64,000 nucleotides of DNA from Annona cherimola (GCA_030490835.1 CM059972.1:52061563-52125562), one strand, 5' to 3'. Counted from the stretch's first letter, positions 11,538 through 24,144 are shown. Numbers and translations: made by a program. The notes: a model not told the origin generated them from the sequence alone.

Positions 11538-13969
11538 TTATTCCTTTGCTAAAGGCTTGGTAAATATATCAGTAATTTGATCCTCAGTTTTCACATATTC
11601 CAAACAAACATCATGATTTTCAACATGTTCACGGATGAAATGATGTCTTATATCTATATATTTGGTTCTAGAGTGTAATACTGGATTTTTAGTTAAACAT
11701 ATTGCACTCGTATTATTACATTTAATTGGAATATTATAATAATCAATCCCATAATCTTTTAATTGTTGTTTCATCCAAAGTAGTTGGGCACAACAGCTCC
11801 CGGCGGCTATATATTCAGCTTCTGCCGTAGATAGAGCAACACTAGTTTGTTTCCTTGAATACCATGAAACCAACATGTTTCCAAGGAATTAACATGTTTC
11901 ACTAGTACTTTTTCTATGTACTTTCTAACTGGCAAAATCCGCATCCGAGTAGCCGATTAAATCAAACGTTGACCCCTTTGGATACCATAGTCCAAGATTA
12001 GTGGTATTTATCAAATATTTAAAAATTCTTTTTACAGCCAATAAATGTGATTCTTTAGGAAATGCTTGGAATCTAGAACACATACATACACTGAAAAGAA
12101 TATCTGGTCTAGAAGCAGTTAAATACAACAATGATCCTATCATACTTCTATAAAACTTTTAATCGATACATTTACCGTTTTCGTCCGTGTCGATCTTGAT
12201 TGTTGAACTCATTGGAATATTTGCTCCTTTGCTAGTTTGCATTCAAAATTTCTTTAGCATTTCTTTGATGTACTTGGACTGATTTATGAATATTCCTTCG
12301 GCTTGTTGCTTGATTTGCAGTCCAAGGAAGAAATTTAATTCTCCCATCATGCTCATTTCAAATTCGCTCTGCATAATCTTAGAAAATTTTTGGCACAGAG
12401 TTTCATCAGTAGCACCAAATATTATATCATCTACATAAATTTGTACAATTAAAATATTTTTACTTTTATACTTGATGAATAAAGTAGTATCAACTTTTCC
12501 TCTTTGAAATTCATGATCAATCAAAAATCTATTTAACCTTTCATACCTAGCTCGTGGGGCTTGTTTTAGTCCATATAATGCTTTGGTCAGCTTATAAACA
12601 TATTTTGATTAATCCTTTTCTTCAAATCCAGGGGTTGTTCAACATATACTTCTTCATTCAAGTACCCATTCAAAAATGTTCTTTTCACATCCGTTTGAAA
12701 CAATTTGAAATTCATGTGAGAAGCAAATGCTAGTAAAATGCGTATGGCTTCAAATCTAGCCACAGGTGCATATGATTCTTCAAAATCAATCCCTTCTTCC
12801 TAGGAATACCCTTTGGCTACTAGTCTCGCTTTGTTTCTTATTACAAGTCCGCTTTCGTCCAATTTGTTCCTAAAAACTCATTTGGTACCAATAATGGTAT
12901 AATCATTTGGTCTAGGAACTAAATGTCATACATTATGTCTTTCAAATTGATTTAGCTCTTCTTGCATTGCAATAACCCAGTTTTCATCATTAAGAGCTTG
13001 TTCAATAGTGGTTGGTTCAATTTTTGACACAAATGCATATTGTCCACAAATATTTTGTTTTGATCTCCTGGTTTTTACTCCTTCATAAATATTTCCAATG
13101 ACTTGCTCAATTGGATGGACATTTCTGAATTTCAAATCAATTGGAGGTTTGTAGGAGTCATTACCTTCACTTACCTCTTCCTCCATGGGGTTTTCTGACT
13201 TGAGCTCGGTTTCCTTTTGTTGTTCTTGTTGTTTTGCTTTTGTATCATCTGCATCACTTAGTTCATCCTCCTTTCTCGGAGTTTGGTTAAATTCATCAAA
13301 AACAACATGTATTGATTCTTCTACTATTTGATTTCTTTTGTTGAAAATCCTATATGCTTTGCTATTTGATGAATAACTTAAGAAAATAGCTTCATCACTT
13401 TTAGCATCTAAATTTCCCAAATTTGTTTTTCCATTATTTAACACATAACAAGTACATCCAAAAGTATGGAAATATGATATGTTTGGTTTTCTGCCTTTCC
13501 AAAGTTCATATGGGGTCTTTTTCAATATTGCTCTAATGGTAACTCGGTTTAATACATGACAAGCTGTACTTACAGCTTCACCCCAAAATCTTTTGGACAA
13601 TTTACTCTCATTTAGCATGATTCTAGCCATTTCTTGTATTGTCCGGTTTTTCCTTTCAACAACTCCGTTTTGTTGAGGAGTTCTTGGTGCAGTAAATGTA
13701 TGGTGAATTCCTTTTTCATTGCAAAATTCTATGAATCGATTATTTTCAAATTCACCACCATGATCACTTCTAATGGAAATGATTGAACTTTGTTTTTCAT
13801 TTTGCACTAAATTTGAAAACGTGACAAACATAGAAAATGTTTCATCTTTGCTAGCTAAGAGTATAATCCAAGTAAATCTTAAAAAATCATCAACAATTAC
13901 ATACACGTACTTTTTCCCACCAAGAGTTAAAATGTCTGATGGCCCATAAAGATCCATATGTAACAACTC
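11538..13969 (-). pseudogene. pol: Copia pol of element A: integrase core, RT, RNase H
   Basis: The minus-strand segment 13966-12926 holds the integrase core with its DDE triad in VIVDDFLRFTW, IRSDHGGEFEN and NGVVERKNRTIQEMA. The copia-specific C-terminus (ILKKTPYELWKGRKPN) and an acidic linker follow. RT continues in other frames across 12920-12530. The segment 12524-12243 carries the catalytic IYVDDIIFGA. RNase H is split between 12143-11925 and 11876-11538, ending ADIFTKPLAKE-like (here TDIFTKPLAKE). Stops near 12920, 12600 and 11920 make it inactive. Protease and gag are absent. Confidence 0.88.
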
Positions 13970-14588
13970 AAGTGAGGGAAATTATTGCCGGACTTGGTTA
14001 AAAAAAAACCAAGGATAAGAACAGGCTCAAAAAAAGAATAAAAGCACTTAGTGTGGGGGTAGCATTATTTCCTGTTATAAAATGAGGCTCAAGTCATGCA
14101 GAGACGGTTCAAATTTCATTTCATGTGCCACACCTGACCATTGTCCTAATAAGTCCTTACGATCCTATGAATTGGCTAATTGAGTTGGTAGAGGAAATTT
14201 AAATTAAAAAAAAAAAAATTTGATGAGATGTATTTGAGGTTTCTGCACTACTACCACTTGAATTATTAAATGTGTGTATTGAATAACTTAACAAATGGGG
14301 AAGATATCGAATAATTAAGAGTTTATTGCGGGAGTTTTTAACTTTTAATGATAGAAAACAAATTAGGTGACAGGGTGTACAGTATTAGTCATGTGAGAAG
14401 GGATTGTTGACTGAGATGCTCAATGAGTATCATGTTCCAAATTCTTCAATTTAATACTCTCGTTAGTTTTAATGATGGGCTAAACAATTATTTTCTATTT
14501 TTGCTTAAAGTTTTGAAATTTTGCAATTTGTTCTTAAATTCCTTTATTTTTGCTTGAGGATAAGCAAAAGTTCAAGTGTGGGGGTATT
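13970..14588 (+). other. 3' untranslated remnant and PPT of Athila element
   Basis: This stretch has no conserved ORF. It ends in the PPT AAGTGTGGGGGTATT (about 14574-14588), immediately before the 3' LTR. A near copy, TTAGTGTGGGGGTAG, occurs upstream at 14048-14062. The stretch is AT-rich. The end of integrase and any env-like region are missing between here and 7549. Confidence 0.7.
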
Positions 14589-16905
14589 TGGTAATTGAAA
14601 ATTGGTATTATATTTTGTGGACATTTTATACCAATTTGATGGATAATTAATTGAAATTGATATGAAATTTGGTTTGAAATGTGATTTTGCAACTTTTGGG
14701 TATTAAGTATTAATTTCAAGCAAGTTAAACAATTTCTATAATCTTTTGGCTTGAAATTACATTTTATTTGTTGCCATGAAATTAAATGGGTTTGAAATTT
14801 TTTTAATAATAACGCACTAATGATTTTGACAAATTAATGATTTAAATATTTTTTATACAGGAAAACAAATTACATAAAGTGGATCCCACAATCTGGACCG
14901 TTCAAAAATCAGCAAGAGCAGATCAACGTCCATACCCAAGCATTCAGCAAATTCAAACGTCCACAAGCCATCACCCATTCCTCCAACAACATATTCACAT
15001 GAGATGCAGCAACCTATTCAGCAATGCATTCATCACCGAATGCATTCACTGCTAGTGGACCCCACCCATTAATCCATTCACGCACCACGCTATCCAACCG
15101 TTCAATACAGCATACATTAAAGCAACATCAATTGCAGCAGAAATTCACATGAGGTGGACCCCAATGACCGTCCGATGCAGCATCATGAAAATCGCAGCAG
15201 CAATTTTTGAGCATCCACTACATGGGTTGCTTGATCACGATTCAGCAACCATGGACCCCACAACAACCTGCTACCAAAAATCCACCGTCCAAATTTCCTC
15301 CAGAAAAAATTCTAAGCTGATCTAAGCCATGAATCTGTCCATAAATTTATGTGGGGCTCATGTAGAATCACATCCAAGCTGATTGCAAAAATCAGCAGCA
15401 GCATGTACATGAATATCATGGGCCCCACAAATCAGCAATTGCATTTCATGTGAATTCCAATTCCAGCAGCAATTTATCATCCAGCCTATGGACCCCACAC
15501 ATGCTGCCCATTTATTTTATGTCCAATTCACATGATTTCGATAAATCAGCAGCTGTCCAATTACCAAGTACACATCACATGATCATGAAAAATGCAACAT
15601 CTAACACATAAAAGCAGCAGCATTCACGTGATTGTGGCCCACCAAATCAGCAAATCTCCAGCGTCCAGAAAATAGCTGATCATTCATGCTGCTCATTCCA
15701 GCAGCCCAATCACGTGGACCCCATTGCAACAGATAATTTCCAGCAGCAAGTCACGAGATGCTTCAATCCAAGGGCCCACCAATTTTAATTCATAGCTGCC
15801 CATTCACATGGCTATAAAAAGAAGCAGTTCTAGAAGAGAGAATGGGAGCAGAAAAATTCCAAGGGAGTTCATTTTATTATGATGAGAATATTCTAAGGTG
15901 GAATCAAACAAAAATTCTAGTTAGAAATTCCAACACAGAATTCCAGAGCAGATAGAAAATTCACACGGAATTTGGAGCAGAGAAATTTCACAAGCAGAAA
16001 GTTGAGAAAGAAAGAAAGAGCAAGCAAGGTGGAGAGCACGGGAAAAAGGCAGATCGGCAAGTTGCGTGGAGCAGCCGACGCGCCATCGAGGCTTCAAACC
16101 AATAAGCTTTTCTATCTTTTCCCTTTTTAATTTTAATTATCTTGTTTAAAATGGATTTTAATTTTAATTTTATTTTGAACTTAAACATGCTTGGCTAAAC
16201 CATAAATCTAGGGTTTAGGATGTAGCATGCGTACAATGCAGCGTTGTGTGGATTTTTAATTCATTTATTTTGGATGTTGTTGTTAATTTAATATCTTGTG
16301 ATTTTTATGCTTGCTTTGTACATGGGCTTGTACTTTAGCATGATTCCATATATTAGGTGGTGGAACCGAGAGGTGGAAATCTAATATACGATAATCAAGA
16401 TATTAAACCTGGAAATCTAAGACCATGAGAATAGGCATGATAACCTTGAGGAATTCCATGAACAAACCACAAAACTTAATGGATTCTAATTAACTTAATC
16501 CCATGAGAATAGGTGGTTAAGAAAATTAGGGTACGCCTTGTAGGTTTTGAGAGAAGGTGCAAGGACAAATTAGGATTTGTTTTCCTTTAACAAACAATAT
16601 CCAAATTAAATAATTATACCACTACCTGTTGCAAAAGACGCATGTGAAATCCTAGACCCTAGATACTCGTACTCTCGTTTTCTCTACTCATCCTAATTTG
16701 CAATTTTCTCTTCTCATTTTGTTTATTTCCTTTCCTTTTTGTTTCATGTATTTTCTCCCTACATTTCTATTTTATTTGCTAAATTATCTCCATCTCCGAT
16801 GCGAAAGCATTTAAAAGCAAAATTTTATAGTCCCGAATTTCCTGTGGAACGATAATTTATATACTACAATCTACGACCCGTGCACTTGCGGTGAGATTGC
16901 GAACA
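14589..16905 (+). repeat. 3' LTR of Athila element
   Basis: It is 2317 bp, the same length as the 5' LTR, and followed by the target duplication ACAAG (16906-16910). The TATA box is at 15813-15819. Compared with the 5' LTR, several CACGTG sites read CACATG or CATGTG, as expected from methyl-CpG decay. The purine-rich leader to U5 part is nearly identical in the two. Confidence 0.92.
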
Positions 16906-16910
16906 ACAAG

Positions 16911-17224
16911 AGCAAGAGGATGAGGTGGTTATAGGTATGGATTAAATTTTAGAAAGTTTGGAAATGGCTTAGTTTGATTTTGATGATAATCATTTAATCG
17001 TAAATTGCCAATATGTAACAACGCATGCGCTAGCTATAGAGGAAATCGAAAAAGTAATACAGGTGAAATTCTCTAAATGTAGTTTTTCTTTGATTAATTA
17101 AATGTGTTGATGTTCAATGGGACAAATATTATGAAAGCAAGAATATTTGGAAACTAACAGAAGAAGTAGAAAGGGAATACCTAATTATTCAAAGAAGAGA
17201 CGGATTCGGGACGAAACCAGTTAT
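16911..17224 (+). pseudogene. Element B 3' coding remnant, possibly integrase chromodomain
   Basis: After the Athila target duplication, a frame broken by stops gives QEDEVVIGMD, which I cannot assign. Nearer the LTR it reads VDVQWDKYYESKNIWKLTEE. The W...N-x-W...E pattern resembles the end of an integrase-fused chromodomain. The GFGTKP... tail running into the purine tract is also usual for such elements. Most of protease-RT-integrase is missing, so B had an internal deletion before or after Athila arrived. Chromodomain identity is tentative. Confidence 0.4.
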
Positions 17225-17237
17225 AAGGGGGGAGGAT
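17225..17237 (+). other. Polypurine tract of element B
   Basis: AAGGGGGGAGGAT lies directly before the LTR start TGTGAAACCCC. This is the typical Ty3/gypsy plus-strand primer position and fixes the element's orientation. Confidence 0.8.
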
Positions 17238-20200
17238 TGTGAAACCCCAACCTATGTAGGACTCAATGGGATGCATTGAACATATATACATGATTTATAT
17301 GTGATAAAAATGAATTTTGAATGATTTTTGGATGATTTAATGATTTAATGATATTTTGCAATTAGGGTTTAATTAAGAATGGTGATTAAAAATTTAATCG
17401 CTGGAGCCCAAAGTGAGTTGGTATGACCCGAGGGGCTTAATGAGGATTTAAAGGTGACAAGGTGTCATGAATAATCATGTTAATTTTCATGATTTAATTA
17501 ATGGAGATTAAAATGAAAATTGTGAAATTATGTTGGAAAACACCAGAAAATTCATAACTCAACGCCTGTAAGGCGGATTCAAGTGAAATTTAAGATAAAA
17601 GTTGATGATGTTGGGCTTGGTATTATGAAATTATTGGGTTATGAAAATATTTAATGAAATTGGTGTGATGATTTATTGAACATAGCTCAAATCTAACCGT
17701 TAACTTCCAACGGCTATAACTTGAGCTAGGAAAATCGGATTGAGATGAAATTTGAGACGATGGAATAAAATTATGAAATATATGGGATGAATGGAATAGA
17801 TTAATCTAATTATCATGGAATGTTGGTTTCTTGGAGAGCAAGTAACAAGTTGCTTAAGAGCTAAGTAAAGAAGGGCAATTGTGGAAAGTGAAAATAGAAT
17901 TTACTAAAATGCCTATGGGTTGATTGAGCACCAAAAAAAGTGGCAAATAAAAGGAGGAAAGAGAGGAGAGCAAGGGCTGGACGTTCCAGCAAGGGGGAGA
18001 AGGAGAGAGAAGGAGAGAGAAGGAGAGAGAGAAGAGAGGAAAAAGGGAGAAAAAAGGGATTTTCTCCAAAGGCAGTAGCTAGGGCACGTCAAACCCAGCA
18101 TGGAGGAGAGGAAAAGAAGGGAATTTCAAGTGCTCAATGGAGGGATTATCAATTAATCAAGTAAGTATATGTTAATCTTGATTTTATGCCTCAAATCTGG
18201 AAGTTATATGATGTTGTAAACTAAAATATGAACGGAATAATAAATGGATGAATTTTAGTATAAAATTCTTTGAGAAGATAATTATGTGGTGATGAAGGAA
18301 CGACTCAATTTTTAGCTTAAAATAATAATCCAGTTGTAAATTCAAAATCCGAGAAGATCAACCTAAACAGGATTAAACGAGTGGCAGGATCAGCTGCACT
18401 AAAGGATTTTTTAATAATTTTTATACAAGGAATTTTGGGCTGAAAATTTTACAATATATATAAGAAATATTGAGGATTACAGAATAAAATAAAAATTATG
18501 TTTTTGTAGGTATAAATATACCCCATAATTAACGTGATTTAAGCTGTCTGAAAAAATGGATTCTGCTGTCCAGCAAGGTAATAATACCAAAATAAATATA
18601 AATACTAAATATTTCATGCTTGAAATATTTATTTTGGTTAATTAATGTAGTTATTAAGGTATTTTTGAAATTTCAGATCAAAATGACTTGATTTGATATT
18701 AATTCAAGTTTTTGAGATTTCAGTATGCCTGATTTCAGCATATGTGGATAGTTGGAGAAAAAAATCAAAAAGAAATATGAAACCTATGTATAAATGATCC
18801 GAATTGATATATATATTAATAACCTGCATTTGGGTTAGGAAAATTTGGATTAATTGCTGAAAATTCGGATTTATAAATCTTCTTAGGGTTATGTGTCAAA
18901 AGACACGTTAAACATGTGAAAGATGGGTTCCAAAGTTGCTGTTTTGGAAACCTATGATTAGTGGATTTAAATTCCATAAAAATACCCTAAGTACAGTTTT
19001 AATTAAGGATAATTATCATGCTGAAATGTGGATTAAATTTCTGACTTGGGAAATTTTAGGAAATGTCTCATATATGTATTGTTAAATGGCTATATGTGAA
19101 AGGATAGACATGTATGAAGGGTAAATGACCTATGTAATTTGGTTTCGTGCAAAAATGAATGAAAATATGATAAATTTTGTGATATATTTCTTTTTATAAT
19201 TGCATGATGTTAATCTCAAATTTTGGGATTAATTAATGAGGCTTAAGGCAACAACGGGTGCTTAAAATGAGCAACAATGTGTGAATTTTGAAAAATAAGT
19301 GAAAAATAGCAAGAAAGGTAATGAGTCATTAAATAATAATTATTGGATGATTATTATATGATTGAATGATTACCCTACTTAGGGGACTAAATGTGATGTG
19401 TAATAGCCCATGTAGTGCACAAGTATGTGCTATACGGGCGTAACGACTTGAGAAGTCGAAGGAATTATGTATGCTAATGAAAACAAATTGGAAAACTGAG
19501 TTGAATGCAAACAAAGGAAATATATGAATGTTATATCATTCTTATATGTATAGGAAAAGGCAAAGGGATAAGCGAAACAGAAAGCTAAGCAAGCAAACTT
19601 TCAAAATGATTTTGGTTTTCATTACAAGGTATTTAAGGATGGTCATTCCTTGTTTATATGAGTATTGAAATGTTTACTTCTGTTGAAATAAATGATTGCT
19701 TATGGTTTCGCAATTATTCTTAAAATATGTTGAAACATGAGTTTATATGATGTTTCATTGAAATGATGTTTCAAAAGGGATGGTGCAAAGAATTCTCTAC
19801 ATTAGAATGACAAGTTCCATGTGTAAGGGGGTATATGATGTCGGGGTGACTAAAAGTCATGCATAAAATGGAAATCAAGTAGCCTAGTCGAGGTAGTTAG
19901 TGGACAAAGATTCCCCCTTGACGTTGCCAAGTCGGTAGGTCTGGCGCCAAGGATGGAGATGATCATGTCATGAAAAGAGGGTTCCCCGAGCTAGCGTACT
20001 GTGACATGAAGGATAACGTCATCAATGGAAATGATGAATTTGCACATCTAATGTTTATGAAGTGTTTATGAAAAGTTTTTGAATGTTTTATGAAAAGATT
20101 TTTGCTCAACAGGTAGTTGATCACTTGATAAGTGTCTCTGCTGAAGGGAGAAAAATGCTTTTAAATAAATATGCCTTCAAAATGAATTGCCTGCAAAATA

Positions 20201-20650
20201 TAAGCTTGCTTATTGAGTTTCGACTCACATTTTCGTTTTCCAAACCCATAGACAGGTGAAAGAAGAGACCCGGCAAAGGAGCAAGAGCCATCCATGGAAG
20301 AAATGGGAGAAACATTATAAGTTTCATGTTTATAAAAAACTTATGTCGAATGATTGTAAATTTACGTTGATGATTTATGTTGACATCTATGATGATACAT
20401 GCAATGACATCTGATTTATGAGATGGTTTGAAATATGTTATGAAAATCATGTCTAGTTATGACATTATTGGATGGAAATGACTCAGATATGCATGAAATG
20501 AACATATGAGGAATTAAACTCCTATGAAAAGATATTTAATTGAATAAATATTCGTTAAAAGCCGCAGTGTGACAGGGCAACAATCCTGATCATGTTTACC
20601 AGTCGAACGATCTTGAGGTAAGGTTGTGACGCTCGGGCTGGGGCGCCACA
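17238..20650 (+). repeat. 3' LTR of Ty3 element B
   Basis: It runs from TGTGAAACCCC to GGGGCGCCACA, 3413 bp. The start is confirmed by the homologous solo LTR F, whose ends are fixed by target duplications. Inside are a purine-rich leader (about 17940-18120) and a strong donor-like GTAAGT at 18161. A mini-exon-like block follows at 19554-19584, with its donor mutated to CTAAGC. An acceptor-like CCATAG ends at 20251. The ORFs at 17854-18164 are low-complexity artefacts of the purine tract. Continuation of LTR C at 20651 suggests the target duplication was CTAGG, with its partner outside the window. Confidence 0.85.
19554..19584 (+). other. Putative mini-exon in Ty3 LTR (element B copy)
   Basis: It is preceded by the pyrimidine-rich acceptor-like TTATATGTATAG. 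It starts GAAAAGGCAAAG and ends before CTAAGCAAGC, where the other copies have GTAAGC. The damaged donor suggests this copy has lost the signal. See the related finding. Confidence 0.4.
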
Positions 20651-22567
20651 CTAGGGTCATGCAATGGACAGCTTGCAACGTCCATTTTGGGTAGATTTTG
20701 TGCAAAAATTAAATATGTAAAAATAGGAAATTTTATGGGGATAAGCATGACAGCTCATGTATGGATAAATGTGGATTTAAATAAACCTCGAAATGAAGTG
20801 GAAAATGGGTATAAACAGCCCCATTATATATGGTGCAAGAAAGGGTGTTTGCACGTTCCTCTTAGTGGACAGATTTGGAAAAAGAAAAGAAAAACCAGCA
20901 GCAAAGAAACATCCCAAGCAGGGGAAAAGAGAAGGAAAAAAAGAAGAAAAAGTGGAGAAGAAGGAAGGGAAGAAAGGAGGAAACCAACTTGAGCAAGGAC
21001 CAAACAACTCTAGTTCATCAAGTAAGTGTTTGAACCAAGTTTTGGTTTGATAAATTCAAAGTTTTCTAGCTCAATGAATGGTTCATAAAATTGATTTATT
21101 ATGAACCCATGATGATTATGAAGTCCGTGATAGGGTTATGGAATGTCAAATGAATTAGAAGAGTTAATTCAAGCATTCGAGAAAGGCTATGGATGAAATA
21201 GAGTTGTTTTGCACATGATAACCATGCTGAAATTTTATGAATTTCAGATTTAATGTTCCTGTTTTAACCCTTTATTATGTGTGATTATGTGAATTATTTT
21301 CATTTTTAATATATGTTAAACCAAGCCTGTTTGATAAACATTAGATGGGTGAAACTTTGGTTTAACAACTAGGTGAAATTTTCATTCATTTAGGTGGAAA
21401 TGATGCATGACTTGAATAACAAGTTATAGGAAAAATCATATGGGTAAAATATCCTAAATATGAGGCACTAAGGGACATCCAAAATGATGGAAACAAAATT
21501 ATACAAAATCTTTTTTATAGGTCATGGTGATGTGGACGTCCAAATTGAAAAATAATGAAGAGAAAAATTACTGCTTTGAACAATTTAATTGAGGGGCTTT
21601 GATTTTATGATTATACCCTAGTTAATGTGCAAATAAGTGCTTAAATTAAGCCAAATGAAGAGGAAATTTTTTTGATTTATATGCACTTAATTAACACATA
21701 AGGAATGTGTAGTTAGAAGGAGCACATGAAGGGTATGAATGGCAAGAATGGGAAATGACCAAATATGATTAGCTAAGGTGTAAAAATGAAAGGAAAACAT
21801 GACAAAATGAGAAAATATAGGGCTGTTTTGAGAAAATTATAAAATCTCAAAATTTTGAGATTGAAATTAATAGCCCTAACTCATAAATAGGTGCCTTGGA
21901 TGAGCACCAATGTGAAAAATATAAAAAATGGGTGTTAAATGATAAATGAGAAGTAATAAACTTCCATATGTTAGGTTAACCTTAATGGTTATAAAGAACT
22001 TGAAAATTTACCTTAAATAAGGGTATCAAAATGAAGGAAATGGTCAAAATGGAATGAATGGTCACAAGTGAATCACATGTCGCACCGATGTGTGAATTGA
22101 AAGATTAACACCCAATTTGAAAGACAAGTGAGTTAAGCTAGATTGATGTAAATTCATGAGGATTCATTTAGGTTGGAAAACCCTAAGGGATGCAAGCATT
22201 TGAAATTTTATGCATATAAATGAAATGTCATTTTCATTTATCTAGGAAAATGTAAGGAAAAGAATAGAAGAAGGGGATTAAAGCTATCACAGGTAAGCAA
22301 GCAAACGTTTCAAAATATTGATTTTCTCCTATGTGTTGACATGATTAAAAGTGTTTATATTGATGCTTTTATGAATTTCTTACAAATGGACAAGCATAAG
22401 TCGTAAAAATTATGGCCTTAATGAAATGCCTCAAGGATTGCTTCATTGAAAGCAAGCAACACTTTTTGAAATAATTATTTTATTTCAAGAGTTGCAATGA
22501 TTGGAAATGATTTAGGTTGATGAGTTTAAGAATTTCTTACAAGTAAGCACATTCTTTAAAATATTAT
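20651..22567 (+). repeat. Ty3 LTR C, left visible part
   Basis: The sequence starts in mid-LTR: GCAATGGACAGCTTGC matches the interior of solo LTR F on its minus strand (near 52570). It is therefore the continuation of an LTR into which element B inserted. It contains the purine-rich leader (20870-20995), donor-like GTAAGT at 21022 and the mini-exon 22246-22292. It ends at the ATTAT target site of copia element D and resumes at 55011. The ORFs within are not conserved. Confidence 0.8.
22246..22292 (+). other. Putative mini-exon in Ty3 LTR C
   Basis: A 47-nt purine-rich block lies between a good acceptor (TTTTCATTTATCTAG, AG at 22244-22245) and a good donor (CACAG|GTAAGC, GT at 22293). The matching downstream acceptor TTTTTTCAAACCTTAG is at 56772-56787, beyond the D insertion. 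It is collinear with 28787-28834 in G. Confidence 0.55.
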
Positions 22568-24142
22568 TATTGTAAACATGAGGAAAATTAAGCACAACCA
22601 TGTTTCGATGATTAACAATTCAATTTGAGAATTACTTTAGTACTAATGTGTTTATTACATGATGTCAATATTCAAATGCTCAAAGGTCAAAAGAGTGGCA
22701 GGCCAAGTCACATGCCAAGTCGACTCAGGCATCGGCTTAGATGAAGTCGATACCAAAGTCGACTTCAGTATCGACTTCAAAGCCTCAAAAATCGACAGCG
22801 CTGAAATCTGGACCTCTAGACAGACAAAGTCACAACCGAAGTTGACTTCGCCTGCGACTTAGGTGAAGTCGCAACACCAAGTCGATTCCAACTGCGGCTT
22901 GGGAGAACTTCAGTTGGAGGAGTTGAAGCTGACAGAGTTAAGTCGCATGTCAAGTCGACCTCATCATGCGAATTGGGTGAAGTCGCACCTCAAGCCGACT
23001 CAAACTTGCGACTTGAGTGAAGACCAAGATGAAAGATGTTTCTAAACTACTATTTCAGAAAGATAAAGACCAAAATCAAGAGGCAATTACCTTGAGTCGA
23101 GACAAATTAAAAGCCTTTATTATGTGATCAAGGAATATTGAACAACGTCAAATATCAAGGACTAAAAGCTCAAATGAAGATCTATACATATGAAGAACAA
23201 GGAAAGGCTAAACACACAACTAGATCACAAACAAGTCAAAAGTTCCAAGAAGACAAATGGCTGGTGAAGTTGCATCCGAAGTCGACTTCACCTGTGACTT
23301 AGTTCAAGTCTGAAAACCAAATCGACTTACGTATGGAACTCGACTGGAAGCCTAAAGGCTGAAGTCGCATCCGAAGTCGACTCCACTCTGTGACTTGAAC
23401 GAAGTCACATCCTAGGTCGACTCCAAATGCGATTTGAATCGGAACAGTCGAAAAAATTAGAACATTGGCGCATTAAATGCGTGCCACCTACCCCAAACGT
23501 TTGAATTTACTCCCCTCTATTTAAGAAACTTCAAATGAATGAGGAAGGGTAGATAAGATAGCATTGATTAAGTTTAACTTCCTCATTCCATAAAATTTAA
23601 GTGATACACAAGAAAGTTTTCAAGAAGAACTCTGCATCAAACTGCTAAGTGCTGAATTGCTTCATATTCAACTTTTTTTACCAGTTCTTCTCTATGCTTG
23701 AATCTTCCACACAACTGTAAAGTATAGTTTCTTTCTTTATTCATTAATCATTTGTATTCCACTTGGTTTAGTATTAGAGTCTAAGACCAAGTGAAGGCAA
23801 AGTAGTATGTGACTAGAATGGAACTCATCACCTACTTGTGTTGAATGTGTATAAGGCCCCCTAAAGCTGAAATCTAGAAGAGAGCAAGGGCTCTGCTGTA
23901 TTGAAATCCTGTTTTAGTGGAACCCAAAATACTAAGGAGTGTTCTTAGAGGAGTGGAGTAGGGAGGATTGTCCCGAACCACTATAACTTCTTGAGTTTTA
24001 TTTTTACTACTTTTATATTTCGCATTTTTTGTTCAAGGGGACAAAACTCTCAAGGGATTGAGTTTTTCAGTTACGAAAGAATTTTTTAAAGACCCAATTC
24101 ACCTCTCCCCTCTTAGGCTTTGCCATAAACTCAAGACCAACA
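22568..24142 (+). repeat. 5' LTR of copia element D
   Basis: It is 1575 bp, starting TATTGTAAAC where the 3' copy has TGTTGTAAAC, so the first G was probably mutated to A. It ends AAGACCAACA. U3 holds the GTCGAC array (22695-23440). A TATA-like CTATTTAAG lies at 23517-23525. The transcribed part contains the AGAAGAGAGCAAGGGCTCTG block. Confidence 0.88.
22695..23440 (+). repeat. GTCGAC/AAGTCGCA array in D 5' LTR
   Basis: Two clusters (22700-23000 and 23270-23430) of CAAGTCGACTC, GAAGTCGACTTC, AAGTCGCAT and TGCGACTT words are separated by about 270 bp without them. It is the same vocabulary as in the minus-strand elements A and E but in a diverged arrangement. Confidence 0.75.
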
Positions 24143-24144
24143 AG

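Larger units (their letters stand above)
7550..13969 (-). mobile_element. Copia element A (SIRE/Maximus-like), 5' half deleted
   Basis: Read on the minus strand, this is integrase core, RT, RNase H, a 3' ORF, a PPT and the 3' LTR. It is collinear with element E, with the same domain order and highly similar sequence. Similarity to E stops at about 13969, inside the integrase zinc-finger/core junction. Gag, protease, PBS and 5' LTR are absent, and Athila sequence resumes immediately. The intact edge is the LTR end TGTTGGTCCCGAG at 7550. The 5 bp before it (AATGC) have no partner because the other end is lost. Confidence 0.87.
249..16905 (+). mobile_element. Athila-type Ty3/gypsy retrotransposon, complete ends, disrupted inside
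   Basis: Two 2317-bp LTRs (249-2565 and 14589-16905) start TG and end CA and are flanked by the same 5-bp duplication ACAAG (244-248 and 16906-16910). A tRNA-Asp-type PBS follows the 5' LTR and a purine tract precedes the 3' LTR. The protein order is gag, protease, RT, RNase H, integrase, and the sequence matches the Athila lineage in the protease-RT linker and RT. The coding region is broken by stops and frameshifts. From mid-integrase onward it is replaced by copia element A and a deletion, so no env-like region remains. The LTRs differ by a few percent, mostly in U3. The element was inserted into gag-derived sequence of element B. Confidence 0.92.

Noticed and set aside
249..16905. TAT/Ogre lineage for the 16.7-kb element
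   Set aside because: RT, protease and linker blocks and the domain order fit Athila better. There is no extra ORF before gag and no RNase H duplication.
17854..18164. Arg/Lys/Glu-rich and Ser/Leu/Phe-rich ORFs on both strands
   Set aside because: Both are translations of a polypurine/polypyrimidine leader tract within a Ty3 LTR, with no support from the other LTR copies.
22695..23440. CRISPR-like or satellite array
   Set aside because: Repeats are short, degenerate and irregularly spaced, with no uniform spacers. The setting is a plant LTR.
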